Source: Enchytraeus crypticus
Lineage: Eukaryota; Annelida; Clitellata; Enchytraeida; Enchytraeidae
Length of the DNA stretch: 64,000 nt
Assembly: GCA_905160935.1 (NCBI GenBank)
Contig: CAJHZI010000449.1
Coordinates: forward strand, 965,001 to 1,029,000
Reading direction: 5' to 3'
A program made the translations under genes and the position numbers. A model generated the notes under the pieces. The model did no database searches and was not told the origin of the DNA. It worked only from the letters and a program-made list of their open reading frames with translations. This document shows, piece by piece, positions 12,401 through 33,800 of this stretch (positions within the stretch are counted from its first letter, which is position 1; each line of letters opens with the position of its first letter).

Positions 12401-15400
12401 TCAGTCTAGTCTAGCTAAATAGAAGTAAAGATAAATATATGACAAAACCTAAAAACGTAACAATAAACCTCAAAGCCTGTACAAGGATTGTGTCGGAGAA
12501 TTCGTGCAAGTTAACGAAAGCTTTCAGAACCTCAACATTATTGTCATTCCTAAAAGCAACAAATACAAATATAGGACTGTAACAAAGTGTCATTTAAACA
12601 CTGTCGGCAGAGTTGTATATATGATATACAATATTTAAGCAATCCGTATAATCAAATACTAGAGGCTTAGGAACTAGTAGAAACTTGCAAAAAAAAGTTT
12701 AAATAGTAAGATGCACTAATTATACAGTCTGACATAATTCTACCTAATAACCTTTACAAACACCTTCAGATCAGGATATTTTTAAAGAAAAATAACAAAG
12801 CATGACGTGAGTTTATAGGAAAGTTTCTATCAAATTTGATACCAACAGTTCAAACAGCATTAGTGGCAAGTTTCATCTCTATTAATTAAGTAGGCTCACT
12901 GAACTGTAGCACAATGATTTTCTGATTTTACAAAACTTTCATTCAAGAGCTGCTTGCAGCAAATGTATCAAATAAACCATCTCAAGTGCCTTTAAGCAAC
13001 AAGCATAGACTGTGGCTCAATGTTATTATTGTGGGTAGACACTAGCAATAAACTGTTGCACTTTATAAACACTAGTAAAAATATGTACAAAATATTTGTT
13101 GCTGCACAGTCGTACGTTTAACACCATGATATACAAAATAGAAACCAAAATATAAACAACAAAGGATACTCAAAATAAATATAGCACACAATAAAATATT
13201 TACTACACAAGATTCTCATCTATTTTCTTACTTGTAAGGTGCTGCCAAGGAAAATCTGGATCAAACAGTTGGGACAAATTATAAAAACTAATTCATACCT
13301 TTCTCCCAGACATTCTCCGATGGCAGGGGACTAATTATACAAAACTAATTCATACCTTTCTCCCAGATATTCTCCGATGGCAGGGGACTAATTATACAAA
13401 ACTAATTCATACCTTTCTCCCAGATATTCTCCGATGGCAGGGGACTAATTATACAAAACTAATTCATACCTTTCTCCCAGATATTCTCCGATGGCAGTCT
13501 TGTTCAGACCCTCACCCTTATAGAGAAACTGGGCCACATCATCCGGAGTGTCGTTGAGTAGACCAAGTTCTATCAAATACTCAATGCCCTGCAATCAATC
13601 AATCAATCAATCAATTGTCAGTTCTATCAAATACTCAATGCCCTACAATAAATAAATAAATAAATCAATCAATCAATCAATCAATAGTCAGTTCTATCAA
13701 ATACTCAATGCCCTACAATCAATCAATCAATCAATCAATAGTCAGCTCTATCAAATACTAAATGCCCTACAATCAATCAATCAATCAATAGTCAGCGCAA
13801 TCAAATACTCAATCCAATCAAGCGTATTTGTGAACATTATATGAAAATAAATGTGTTATATAAAAAGAACTGGAGTTTTCACACAGAGGAATGATAAAGA
13901 ACATGTGGATAATGTTCAACCTAATCCAAATGACTTTTAATTAGGAACTCGAAGTATGTAATTAAACAGAACTTTAGTTGCTCAATCAATCAACTATCAA
14001 AGCTGTAATAAAAATATTGGACAACTCATTCAGCGGCAGATTACATAGTAGCAAATAGTCAAGCTTTTGCATACACTATAATTATATAACTTGACAACAT
14101 TCATTATTAAAATTAATTAAATTATTACACATTAATGTTATTATTTAATGACTCTGTTATTTCAATTAAAATAATCAAATAGTAGCATTATAATTATAAT
14201 CATATTTATAAATATGATTATAATTCATAATCGCTCAATTCATACTCCAAATTTCAATGTCATAATTCTTTCAGAAATATTAATACATAAACCACCAATA
14301 ATAAAATTGTTGAATTCAAATCCATTAAATTGTGATGTAAATAAGAGAAAATATATATCTACATGGACAAAGTGCTCACTAGTTGACCAGTATTTTATTA
14401 AATGCCTGTTTAATTACATTTGTCTCATATTTCACATAACAACAAAACTTTTTTTAATAGCATTAATACGAAGAGTGAATATTGTATATTCAAATACTTA
14501 TTTCTTTTAAATCCACAATTTTAAAAAGTAAATTCAGAGATTAAATAAGTCCAGAAGTAAAATCATACCTTCTTGGGGTCCATATTAAATTTCTTTCTTC
14601 CTATGGACAGGTGCTTTGATTTTGTATCCTTTCTATAAAATATATAAATATTATTAAATTTACTATATGAAGAGAAGGGCGAAAACTAGGTCTTAATGAG
14701 ACAATAAATTATAAAAATCAATCTGAGGTCAAAATTCAGAACACTAGAAAATAGTTTTGTGTCCAAGTAAGATAATTACCAATTAATGTAGGAAACAAGC
14801 TTATATAAGCTGCTAGCTGCTGCTAGCTGCTGCTAGCTGCTGCTAGCTGCTGCTAGCTGCTGCTAGCTGCTGCTAGCTGCTGCTAGCTGCTGCTAGCTGA
14901 AATGACTGGCTTTAAATTTATAAACAATATTCAATATTTTAAAGAATTCATTATAAATAACTATTTCAAATTTTATAAATCTATACCAAGACTAACCCAT
15001 CTCCGATCAAGTCCAAGTTGTCCATTTCATTTGAGATAAGAGCAATATCATCTTTCAGTTTCTAAAATAGAGAGCAACAATTTACTATAATATAAATTAA
15101 ATGCAGCAATGCCATGTAGGATAGGCTTCATTTTAAATAACCTCATAGAAGACATCTAAATTTTATTAAATAAAGGCTTCCTAGATATGTGTATTTCAAT
15201 ATAAAGTAAGTGGATACTTTTGTTGTCTTATTTACTTAAGAATAGACCAACCGTGGACTGCACTTGTCATAAAAGACGACAAAACAATAAGATCCAAACC
15301 ATCATCTGAAATGGCATTCGATTGGTGAGAACCTATGCTACAGAAATAGCTACAAAATTGTCAACTCCTGCCCCTAATTAGACTAAGCTTCCAGGGAAGT

Positions 15401-16120
15401 TGATAATAATGATGATTAATCTATCTAAGCAAGTAACTTTCTTGAGTATCAGAATAATAAGATAGGAGTTCAAACCGCAGTTCACCTATATAATATTGAA
15501 AAAGCGCTACGATCATTATTAATTCTGCATAGGCCATTCAAATCTGTTATCTACAACAAGAAATTTGAAGAATCCTGGACTAAGAATAGTTAAAATATAA
15601 AATCAAAAATGAATAATTTATTTAATTAATCAATTAGAAGAAATATATTAAATATAACTCTGTGAATGTGTTCTGTCACAGGCGTAATTAGGAGAATACA
15701 GAAAAATAAATATTACAAAAAATAAAAGAAATAAATGCCTAAAAAGAATTAAACACACTACAACAAACCAGTATTTCCTGAATTAAAATTTCTTTCTTTC
15801 TGCGAATTTCAGCCAGTAGCTCTTTCTCCTCCGCCGTTAATTCTGTTAAAAATACAGGATATGTTAAAATTATCATAGGCATCAAATTTCTAAATCACTA
15901 AAATAATTAAGTTACTTCAAAGGATAGTAACCATCAATCCTTGTGTTACCTACCAAATATAATCTCTACAACAAACAGAATTTAACTCTAATTTATTTTC
16001 TCAAGGATTCGGTCATATCAGCTTACTGGTCAGTCAAATGATTTTTGTTATTAGAAAAGTTATGAGCTTCTGATGTCATCTGTATTAATATATACCTGGC
16101 GGATCCGTAGACGCCTGCAT
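2864..16120 (-). CDS. CYTH: Cytohesin (ARF guanine-nucleotide exchange factor), complete, 13 coding exons
   Basis: Cytohesins exchange GDP for GTP on ARF GTPases at the plasma membrane and endosomes, recruited by PH binding to phosphoinositides. Coding exons in transcript order: 16096-16120, 15769-15842, 14997-15061, 14569-14632, 13470-13588, 12469-12549, 11457-11569, 10899-11047, 10372-10483, 5933-6009, 4647-4797, 3710-3779, 2864-2933. All junctions are GT-AG with matching phases; the sum is 1170 nt, 389 aa, close to the usual ~400. Domains: coiled coil about 9-60; Sec7 about 61-245 with [12 protein letters not shown] and catalytic glutamic finger E154; PH about 260-377 with WKRRWFIL and a Gly-Gly at 268-269; basic tail [10 protein letters not shown]. 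The start ATG is the N-terminus expected before the LTAEE coiled coil. The 5' UTR and promoter were not delimited. Which vertebrate paralogue it matches cannot be told by eye. Confidence 0.95.
2941..2977. repeat. (TCAA)n tract next to the acceptor of cytohesin exon 13
   Basis: On the transcribed strand this reads (TTGA)n about 8-40 nt upstream of the last exon's 3' splice site. Each TTGAT is a YTNAY branch-point-like motif. Confidence 0.8.
3184..3700. repeat. GA-rich region with a ~105-bp higher-order repeat
   Basis: Purine-rich (GA/GGA/GATA) sequence. From about 3310 it is organised in three to four copies of a ~105-bp unit, each with the block GAGTTGTATAGAGAATGAGT, then GTGTGTGCTTGTGTG, then a GA run. 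It ends about 10 bp from the 5' splice site of cytohesin exon 12 (donor at 3708-3709), so the intron begins almost directly with this array on the pyrimidine strand. Confidence 0.85.
4074..4205 (+). repeat. SINE-T, diverged near-full copy
   Basis: tRNA-like head with an A-box-like GTAGCATGTCGGTAAG and B-box GGTTCAAATCC, then the family body, ending in GGAAACTGACGTTAAC. It lies in cytohesin intron 11. Confidence 0.7.
4538..4607 (+). repeat. SINE-T, 3' half only
   Basis: Starts inside the head at GGGCTCGCCCGTCACTGACA and runs to TTAACATTAGCTTTACC, ending about 40 bp from the donor of cytohesin exon 11. This is a 5'-truncated copy, as expected for target-primed insertion. Confidence 0.7.
5375..5512 (-). 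repeat. SINE-T, near full length
   Basis: Read on the minus strand: CTGGCTGGAGCCAGTGGCGA, the A-box region, GGTTCAAATCC-like B box, GTCACTGACATCGCTTT, GAGGAAACTGACGTTAACAT and TAGCTTTACCAGCTTT. Confidence 0.8.
5793..5897. repeat. 19-bp tandem repeat, ~5.5 copies
   Basis: Nearly identical copies of CATCATACATGCCCATTTG, suggesting recent expansion. It sits about 35 bp inside cytohesin intron 10, just after the donor of the exon that encodes the first PH-domain strands. Confidence 0.95.
6391..6484. repeat. (TA)n microsatellite
   Basis: Almost pure TA dinucleotides with a few TG interruptions near the left end. Confidence 0.95.
8110..8150. repeat. Perfect inverted repeat, 16-bp arms, 9-nt loop
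   Basis: Arms ATCTTGTATTCATGGC and its exact reverse complement around TAAAATTTT; the loop itself is nearly self-complementary, so nearly the whole 41 nt can fold back. It lies inside cytohesin intron 9. Confidence 0.9.
9083..9330 (+). repeat. GATG-tailed repeat with an internal duplication
   Basis: Member of a dispersed family whose landmarks are TCAGAAAGGGCATT, GGTGAGCGCCTAGGCTCC, AAATTGC..., AAACTGGGATTCAAGGG and a terminal (GATGAT)n. In this copy a ~68-bp segment containing GGTTATGGTATGGGACAGAG is repeated twice. Shared GAGACATGCATG-like protein coding is not seen; nature (SINE or LINE 3' end) unresolved. Confidence 0.6.
11665..11975 (-). repeat. GATG-tailed repeat, longest copy
   Basis: Minus-oriented and about 300 bp, the most complete member here. 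Read on the minus strand: a head with GACTGCATGTGTCGTAGAAG, then AGAAAGGGCATTCGGTTGG, GAGTGCCTAGGCTCCAGAAA, a variable centre, ATCCCGACCCTTGTTAAACT and a (GATGAT) tail. Confidence 0.65.
13271..13495 (-). repeat. 57-bp tandem array duplicating the 5' splice site of cytohesin exon 5
   Basis: Four copies of a 57-bp unit holding the last exonic bases (codons for AIGEYLGE) and the first part of the intron. Potential donors (GTATGAATT) fall at 13297-13298, 13354-13355, 13411-13412 and 13468-13469. The one nearest the exon body (exon edge 13470) gives the conserved protein; reading on into any further copy meets an in-frame TAG 11 codons... after the first donor. Units differ by only one or two bases, so the expansion is recent. 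Confidence 0.9.
13570..13825 (-). repeat. Tandem array duplicating the 3' splice site of cytohesin exon 5, with (TCAA)n
   Basis: Four to five copies of a ~50-70-bp unit comprising the first exonic bases of exon 5 (codons for GIEYLIEL), the acceptor and a (TCAA/TAAA)n tract. The working acceptor at 13589-13590 is TGCAG; the upstream copies read TGTAG, and the last copy is degraded. Use of an intact upstream copy reads GIEYLIEL and soon hits TGA in the microsatellite. Confidence 0.9.
14812..14900. repeat. 10-bp tandem repeat, ~8 copies
   Basis: Near-perfect copies of TGCTAGCTGC, each with the palindrome GCTAGC, in cytohesin intron 3. The copies are virtually identical. The unit's partial self-complementarity permits foldback structures. 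Confidence 0.95.
15244..15425 (+). repeat. GATG-tailed repeat
   Basis: Head GACCAACCGTGGACTGCACT, then GGCATTCGATTGGTGAG, and a short degenerate tail with GATGATTAAT. The second half is reduced compared with the copy at 11665. Confidence 0.6.
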
Positions 16121-16453
16121 CTCTTTTACTTTACTATAACTGGATATGTGACGAATTAAGTGAAGTTTTTAGCTACTTAAAGATTTAAGAAAAATAAGTT
16201 ATATTTTTCTATTATGTTATTGAAGCAGCCATCTTGAAACTTTGGTATGTAAACAATGTCAGTGCTAACAGACTTACGATAAAATTCGACAATTTCAGCT
16301 ATAACTACTCGAGTTTTAACTATAACTATGACAACATCGAATAACCACAGCCAAGCCGAAGCGCAAAAATAAATACACTCATAAGCGGTGTAATTTAATT
16401 AGCCATTTACATAACGGAACTAATATTAAACAGTAGGTTTGGCTCCAGCGGCA

Positions 16454-16757
16454 AGATTTAGCGCATTCAGTTAAGCTGCGCGTCAGTTGAACGAAGTAAA
16501 GCCACGCTGCACGCGGTTAGTAAATTGTGGGCAACCACTTTGGAAGACCGCGTGTAGACAGCTTTGAAAGTAAATAATCCCCAGGGTGATGGAAGTTATT
16601 CTTTAATCCGCGCCGGCTGCTATTGGAGCGCCAACAAAAGGCAACGATTACTAATAACCATGGAAAGGAATGGAGGAAATAACGAAAACTACAAAAACAG
16701 AAAATTAAGAAAGGAAAAGATTGTAAACACATGCGGTATGTCATGTGTGTAACTATG
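16454..16757 (+). repeat. SINE-5S (5S rRNA-derived SINE), copy A
   Basis: The first ~113 bp resemble 5S rRNA: GAAGTAAAGCC (5S GGAAGCTAAGC region), CGGTTAGTA, GGAAGACCGCGTGTAGACA and GCTTT, in the order of the 5S internal promoter and 3' stem. A shared ~190-bp body follows (GCGCCGGCTGCTATTGGAGC, CCAACAAAAGGCAACGATTA, ACGAAAACTACAAAAACAG), ending near ATGTCATGTGTGTAACTAT. It sits about 330 bp upstream of the cytohesin ATG. Confidence 0.8.
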
Positions 16758-16809
16758 CAGAATAAATAAATAAAAATATTCATATAATATTATAGAATAG
16801 CAAAATATG

Positions 16810-16815
<6 letters not shown>

Positions 16816-16861
<46 letters not shown>

Positions 16862-16925
16862 GTGCAGTGCCTAATGGCTGGTCCATGGTATATAAAACCT
16901 CCACTCTTCTCGGTCTTCTGTTTAC
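16816..16925 (-). repeat. 3' end of the (GA)n-tailed LINE
   Basis: A (CT)n run on the plus strand followed by TAGTGCAGTGCCTAATGG, CTGGTCCATGG and TATATAAAACCTCCACTC. Read on the minus strand this is the 3' terminus of the LINE seen at 54478-55025, with its (GA)n tail. Only about 60 bp of element remain. Confidence 0.7.
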
Positions 16926-17094
16926 TTGTTCATGTATACATTCAAAATTAGTGACATATTTTTTACTCTAATTTTGACAAGCTAAGTGATTTAATTTTAA
17001 AAGTCACTCTTGATGTCCTGTGCGAATGAGTAAAATCAAATTTTAATCAAGTTCCTGTTAAGATTGTTGCCATTATATAACAAATTTGAAGAAC

Positions 17095-17460
17095 ATCTAT
17101 TTTAAGAACGAATATTCTTCTAGAACGTCTTTCTTCCTGGCTCGGTATTCGTGGAATTGTTCTTGATCGGTCTTCCTCCTATCTGACCGATCGTTCTTTT
17201 AGTGTGAAAGTGATGGAGTACATCTCTTCGCCTTCCCACTTAAAGTATGGTGTGCCTCAAGGCTCCGTTCTTGGTCCTATCCTCTTCAACCTATTTACAA
17301 CACCCTTAAGCTCACTGATCGCTTCTCATTCTATTGATCATGAACTATATGCTGATGACACCAAACTGTACACTTGTTTCACTCCTAACTCCTACTCTGA
17401 TGCTGAAACCCTCCTGCAACAAAGTTTTCAGTCTATATCAGTAGTAGTAGTGTATATTGG
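17095..17460 (+). pseudogene. CR1/L2-type reverse-transcriptase fragment
   Basis: One open frame reads LLERLSSWLGIRG, then YGVPQGSVLGPILFNLF, TTPLSSLI and HELYADDTKLY. These are RT motifs (the PQGSVLGP and YADD blocks) of CR1/L2-like non-LTR elements; about 120 residues of the palm survive. Both ends are lost: neither endonuclease nor C-terminus is present, so it is a dead fragment. It could derive from the LINE whose 3' end lies at 58373-58740, but nothing overlaps to prove it. Confidence 0.85.
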
Positions 17461-17549
17461 TAGTCTTTGCTTTAAATTGACCTTTGACCCCTAAGTGCAT
17501 TATTAATTAAGCGCTGACCTAGTTAATCCGTCCACACACATGCTTGCTC

Positions 17550-17942
17550 GTACTAATTAGCCCGAAGTATTAGTGGATGTATGCGTCACGTGTGTGCACT
17601 TAAGTGGATGTTACTAATTAGCCCGAGCAATCAGGATTGTCCTCACTTACTACGTCATGTGAAAACCAGATGTTACTAATTAACCCGATGCGAACACTTA
17701 TGTGGGTGTTAATAATTAGCCCCGTAGAACAATTGTAAGTAGGTCAAACCAATTTTTGACAAACTAATTGAAGTGAATGTTACTAATTAGCCCGAGCAAT
17801 CAGGACTGTCGTCACATACTACATCATGTGACAACTAGATGTTACTAATTAGCCCGATGTGAACACTTAAGTGGGATGTTACTAATTAGCCCGAATATCA
17901 GTAAATGTAAGTAGGTCAAACCAATTTTTGACAAACTAAATG
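17550..17942. repeat. Cluster of seven 17-mers (GTTACTAATTAGCCCGA) in a ~174-bp higher-order repeat
   Basis: Copies at about 17550, 17610, 17672, 17708 (diverged), 17779, 17840 and 17878 lie at irregular spacings of 36-71 bp. The longer block containing GTAAGTAGGTCAAACCAATT occurs twice, about 174 bp apart. The 17-mer core CTAATTAG is a palindrome containing TAATTA, the dimeric homeodomain-type site. It could be a decayed satellite, a transposon terminus or a regulatory cluster. Confidence 0.85.
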
Positions 17943-18325
17943 ATTCGTTGTTATTAAGAGGAGCAGGGGGTTCTCACCAGATGGTTCACTGTATTATAAA
18001 TAATTAAACTATTTTCATTCTGCCTAATTAGGTCAAAGTTGCAGAAAAACTGAATAGAATGCGAGCTAACTTGCTTCAATTATTCATTCGCACAAAAGTT
18101 TTCAACGTATTCCTCATGGTTGCTATTCAATTAAGTTATAACTTTTACCTTTACTGCATTACTGTATTGTAATTATTTTACGAGTTGTAGAACTTGTATA
18201 AGCTGTACTTAAGAGATTTTATCTCTGGTGGCGCCTCTTAAATTTAAAATTTTCTAATGTATTTGCTCCATCTTATATTTTCATCATTAAATGTAAAACA
18301 AGCTATGAAATTCGCAAAACAGCGT

Positions 18326-18460
18326 ATCGCAAAGATGTCAATTTCGTCGATTGTAGGCTTCCTCATCGCGTCGGCAGCGCGTCGTCGGCAACGTCGAGCG
18401 GCGGTTTCGGGCAGCTACGTCGGGGCAGCGAGGGAATTCGGAGGCGCTCGCATACGAGAT
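18326..18460. other. Isolated CpG-rich patch
   Basis: About 135 bp of markedly higher GC with many CpGs inside AT-rich DNA. It is open in one plus frame (arginine/alanine-rich, RRRQRR) and partly open on the minus strand; neither gives a product I recognise. It could be a transposon remnant or part of a CpG-island promoter for the gene starting at 19058. Confidence 0.35.
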
Positions 18461-19057
18461 AAAATAAAATTTTAATTACGCAAAGGATGAATTTAATTAA
18501 TAGCACGATCTACTTCATTGCAAAGTAAATAACCGCTTGTGAAATACTCTTTTGACTTGTGAAATTTGCACACTCTGATACCTTATAGTTGTTTTAGAAG
18601 CTCATCTCTAACATACATGTACATGCAATCTTGTTATACAGAAAGTACAATTTTGTAATACTAATCTGCGGTAGATTTATGCAGTTTTAACCTTGCTTTA
18701 TCTCTGTAACACTGTATACTATGTCACTGCTAAAAGTTTAATAATTTACGTTGAATACGGTCGTACGGTCGAGCTGTAGGTTTGTCGAGTCGTGACAATT
18801 TGAGGTCGAGCGCGACTGACCTCACTAATTACTTCATTTGACTAGAAAAGTTCAGATTTCTCACTACTAATTGAGATCTGCATTATCCTCACTAACTACA
18901 TCATATGATTAGATCACTTAACCTAATTTTTAAACTTTTCTGACATAAACTTGTTGTTATCAAATATGCTATAAAAACAACAAAGTGATCACATCATCAT
19001 CATTTTTCCAGCTATCTTGAAGAAATAGAGTAACGAAAGTAATCTGCAGTATTGACA

Positions 19058-19227
19058 ATGTCTTCTCATCATGATTCTGATAATAACTACCAGGAAGATT
19101 TGGACAGTGGCATATCAGATGAAGATTTGCTCGCTGGAGTTCAACAGATTGAAAGGGTTAGTGTAAATGTATCATAAAATATGATTTAAACTAAATATTA
19201 TATGTTTAAATGAAAAGTATATATATA

Positions 19228-19280
<53 letters not shown>

Positions 19281-19534
19281 TGTGGAACTTAGTTAATCTA
19301 CGTAAATACTTCTTTCCTCAGAATCATACTAAACCTCTTCCGACCAGAAAGGGGATTACGCTTCAATCCGCTGAGTGGAAGGCTCTACGCGATATATTTG
19401 AGAATATCAAAGAAACACATCCGGAATTTAAAAATGCACTACCGTGCTCATTTGACAGCACACACAACAATCAAATAAGTGCACTCGCATGCAAGGAATG
19501 TTATCCCTTCGGGTCAAATGGGGTATATCTGTAG
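19058..19534 (+). CDS. Small acidic protein with a PC4/p15-like segment, two exons
   Basis: Exons 19058-19156 and 19322-19534 join in phase 0 across a 165-bp intron (AGG|GTTAGT ... CCTCAG|AAT) filled mostly by (TA)n; product 103 aa. Residues 1-30 are acidic and Ser/Asp-rich. Residues 42-65 (RKGITLQSAEWKALRDIFE) resemble the KGISL...W..L start of the PC4/p15 coactivator single-strand-DNA-binding domain. The end has Cys and His residues and a CKECYPFG motif that could bind zinc. An in-frame TAA 18 nt upstream supports this ATG. The reading frame ends at TAG, but a GTATAT just before it could be a donor, so a longer protein is possible. Function is not known; the PC4 assignment is by motif only. 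Confidence 0.6.
19216..19280. repeat. (TA)n microsatellite in the intron of the PC4-like gene
   Basis: About 60 bp of TA dinucleotides occupying much of the 165-bp intron. Confidence 0.95.
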
Positions 19535-20465
19535 ATTTATCCAAATGTTATAATTATTCAACTGACTCAAAATTTACAGATTTTACCGCAACAGCTAAGT
19601 CTTAAATTACTATTAAAATGATTTTATGTATTACAATTTTCTCTCTCTGTGTTGTTTTATAAAACTTCAATGTAGATAATACTATAACTGTCTGCTAGTT
19701 CAAATTTTTAAATTAGCGCTAAAATTTTTAACGCATACTCGATAAGGAGTCATTGCTATGTATTGCAAATTTACCTTTAACGTCTAAATAATCAGTGTAC
19801 TCTGTAGAGTTCAAATTCTGATTAGCAGTTAACTTACCATTAATTATTAAATTAAGCAGGAATGTATTACTATTACTAATTATTATTATTATAATTATTA
19901 GGAACCTATGATATTTATACAGTAAATGAAATGGGAAAATAAAATAAAATAAAATATAAAAAAGGCAATATAGAATATTATTTTTATCAAATGACAGAAA
20001 TATTCTATTTTCGTTAAACATCATTAAAGTACTTAACTAGCGCAAATATATAGTTCATCAGCCTCTCTCTCCGTCAAGCGGCAGGTCCAAGGCACACAAA
20101 TTCTTACTCACATGCTGCTTTCACACTGCTCAGAGAACTCCTATAAGTTAATCTCTTCAGTAAAGGCTATGCGTTAGCCACGTTTTAATTTAACCACCAG
20201 CTTAACAATATTCCATTGCTTTCTACAGTCACCTTTGCCTTTCACAGTCGCTTTTAACGACACGTGCAGTTTACGGGTGGTTTATTCTGCATTTACCCAA
20301 ACAGGACACAGGGGAGTTCAGTAATAAAAATGATTTACTTATATGCAAATAATCAAACCTTTTATATGAAACTTCTAAATGTCACATTTGTAAAATGTTC
20401 ATATATAAGCATTTTTCTCATAGATCAATATTATGTAAATTTGTTATATTTATCATACAAATGTG

Positions 20466-20533
<68 letters not shown>

Positions 20534-20546
20534 CTATATATATATC

Positions 20547-20579
<33 letters not shown>

Positions 20580-20610
20580 TATATATACAGTATATATATA
20601 TATACTATAT
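20466..20610. repeat. (TA)n microsatellite, imperfect
   Basis: Long TA run with interruptions such as TACTATATATATATCTA. Repetitive tyrosine/isoleucine open frames over it are artefacts. Confidence 0.95.
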
Positions 20611-20631
20611 AAATATAATCTAACAACCACC

Positions 20632-20735
20632 TTCTTTTTGCTCGCCGGCTTGATTTTGTCTCGATAGTGCTCGATGTTGTCATTGATGACTGTAGCACTC
20701 TAATTGTTGTTATTGTTATTATTATTAATTATTAA
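20632..20735 (+). repeat. TAATCG-tailed repeat, 3' portion
   Basis: CCTTCTTTTTGCTCGCCGGC to GTAGCACTCTAATTGTTGTT and a (TTA)n-like tail. Its first base follows the (TA)n tract closely. Confidence 0.65.
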
Positions 20736-21155
20736 CGTGGGTCATCGACCTCCTTGCAAATATGGGCGACACAGATTTTGACCCCAGCGTATATTTTTTT
20801 ATATGCATCGTTGTTTAAGACTTCGCTTCATTCGTCCTGAATATTTTCACATTTAAATTTGATATTTGACTTTATTCTAGATGAATATGTAATAAAATAT
20901 TTTTGTGCAGATTACGTCCACTATTACAGCATATACTGAAGCTTTACATTAATTCTTTTTTGTAATATCTTACAAATGTGTAATTTCTGTTAGTGTAGGA
21001 TAACTGAAAATAATGCTGTAATAAAAGCCTAACCATTGAGCGACATTAGAGGTGTTTACTAGTTTTTTTTTTTTTTTTTCAGCCGGGGGTCGAATTGTTG
21101 AATTGTGGGGCCAAGCTTAAATTTTGCAGAAATAGACTTACAGTGAACTGTAAAA

Positions 21156-33800
<12,645 letters not shown>

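Larger units (their letters stand above)
11570..15768. other. Non-coding content of cytohesin introns 2-6
   Basis: Between the listed exons: a full-length minus-oriented GATG-tailed repeat (11665-11975), AT-rich unique sequence (12550-13260 and 13830-14560), the exon 5 splice-site arrays, a 10-bp tandem repeat and a plus-oriented GATG-tailed copy (15244-15425). A frame open at 14214-14510 has no codon or protein character I recognise and is not called. Confidence 0.6.
16121..19057. other. Divergent intergenic region between cytohesin and the PC4-like gene
   Basis: The two genes point away from each other, so both promoters should lie here. Contents listed separately: SINE-5S, a (GA)n-tailed LINE end, a CR1/L2 reverse-transcriptase fragment, a cluster of TAATTA-containing 17-mers and a CpG-rich patch. 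18480-19057 is AT-rich with no recognisable feature. I could not identify a convincing TATA box or initiator. Confidence 0.6.
19535..21155. other. Intergenic region upstream of the thiolase gene
   Basis: AT-rich spacer holding a long (TA)n tract and a TAATCG-tailed repeat. The thiolase promoter must lie here; a T-run at about 21063-21081 lies roughly 75 bp upstream of the ATG. No convincing core-promoter element is visible. Confidence 0.5.

Noticed and set aside
20264..20630. Tyrosine/isoleucine-rich open frames on both strands
   Set aside because: Produced by the (TA)n microsatellite; the same applies near 44930, 48650 and 52550.
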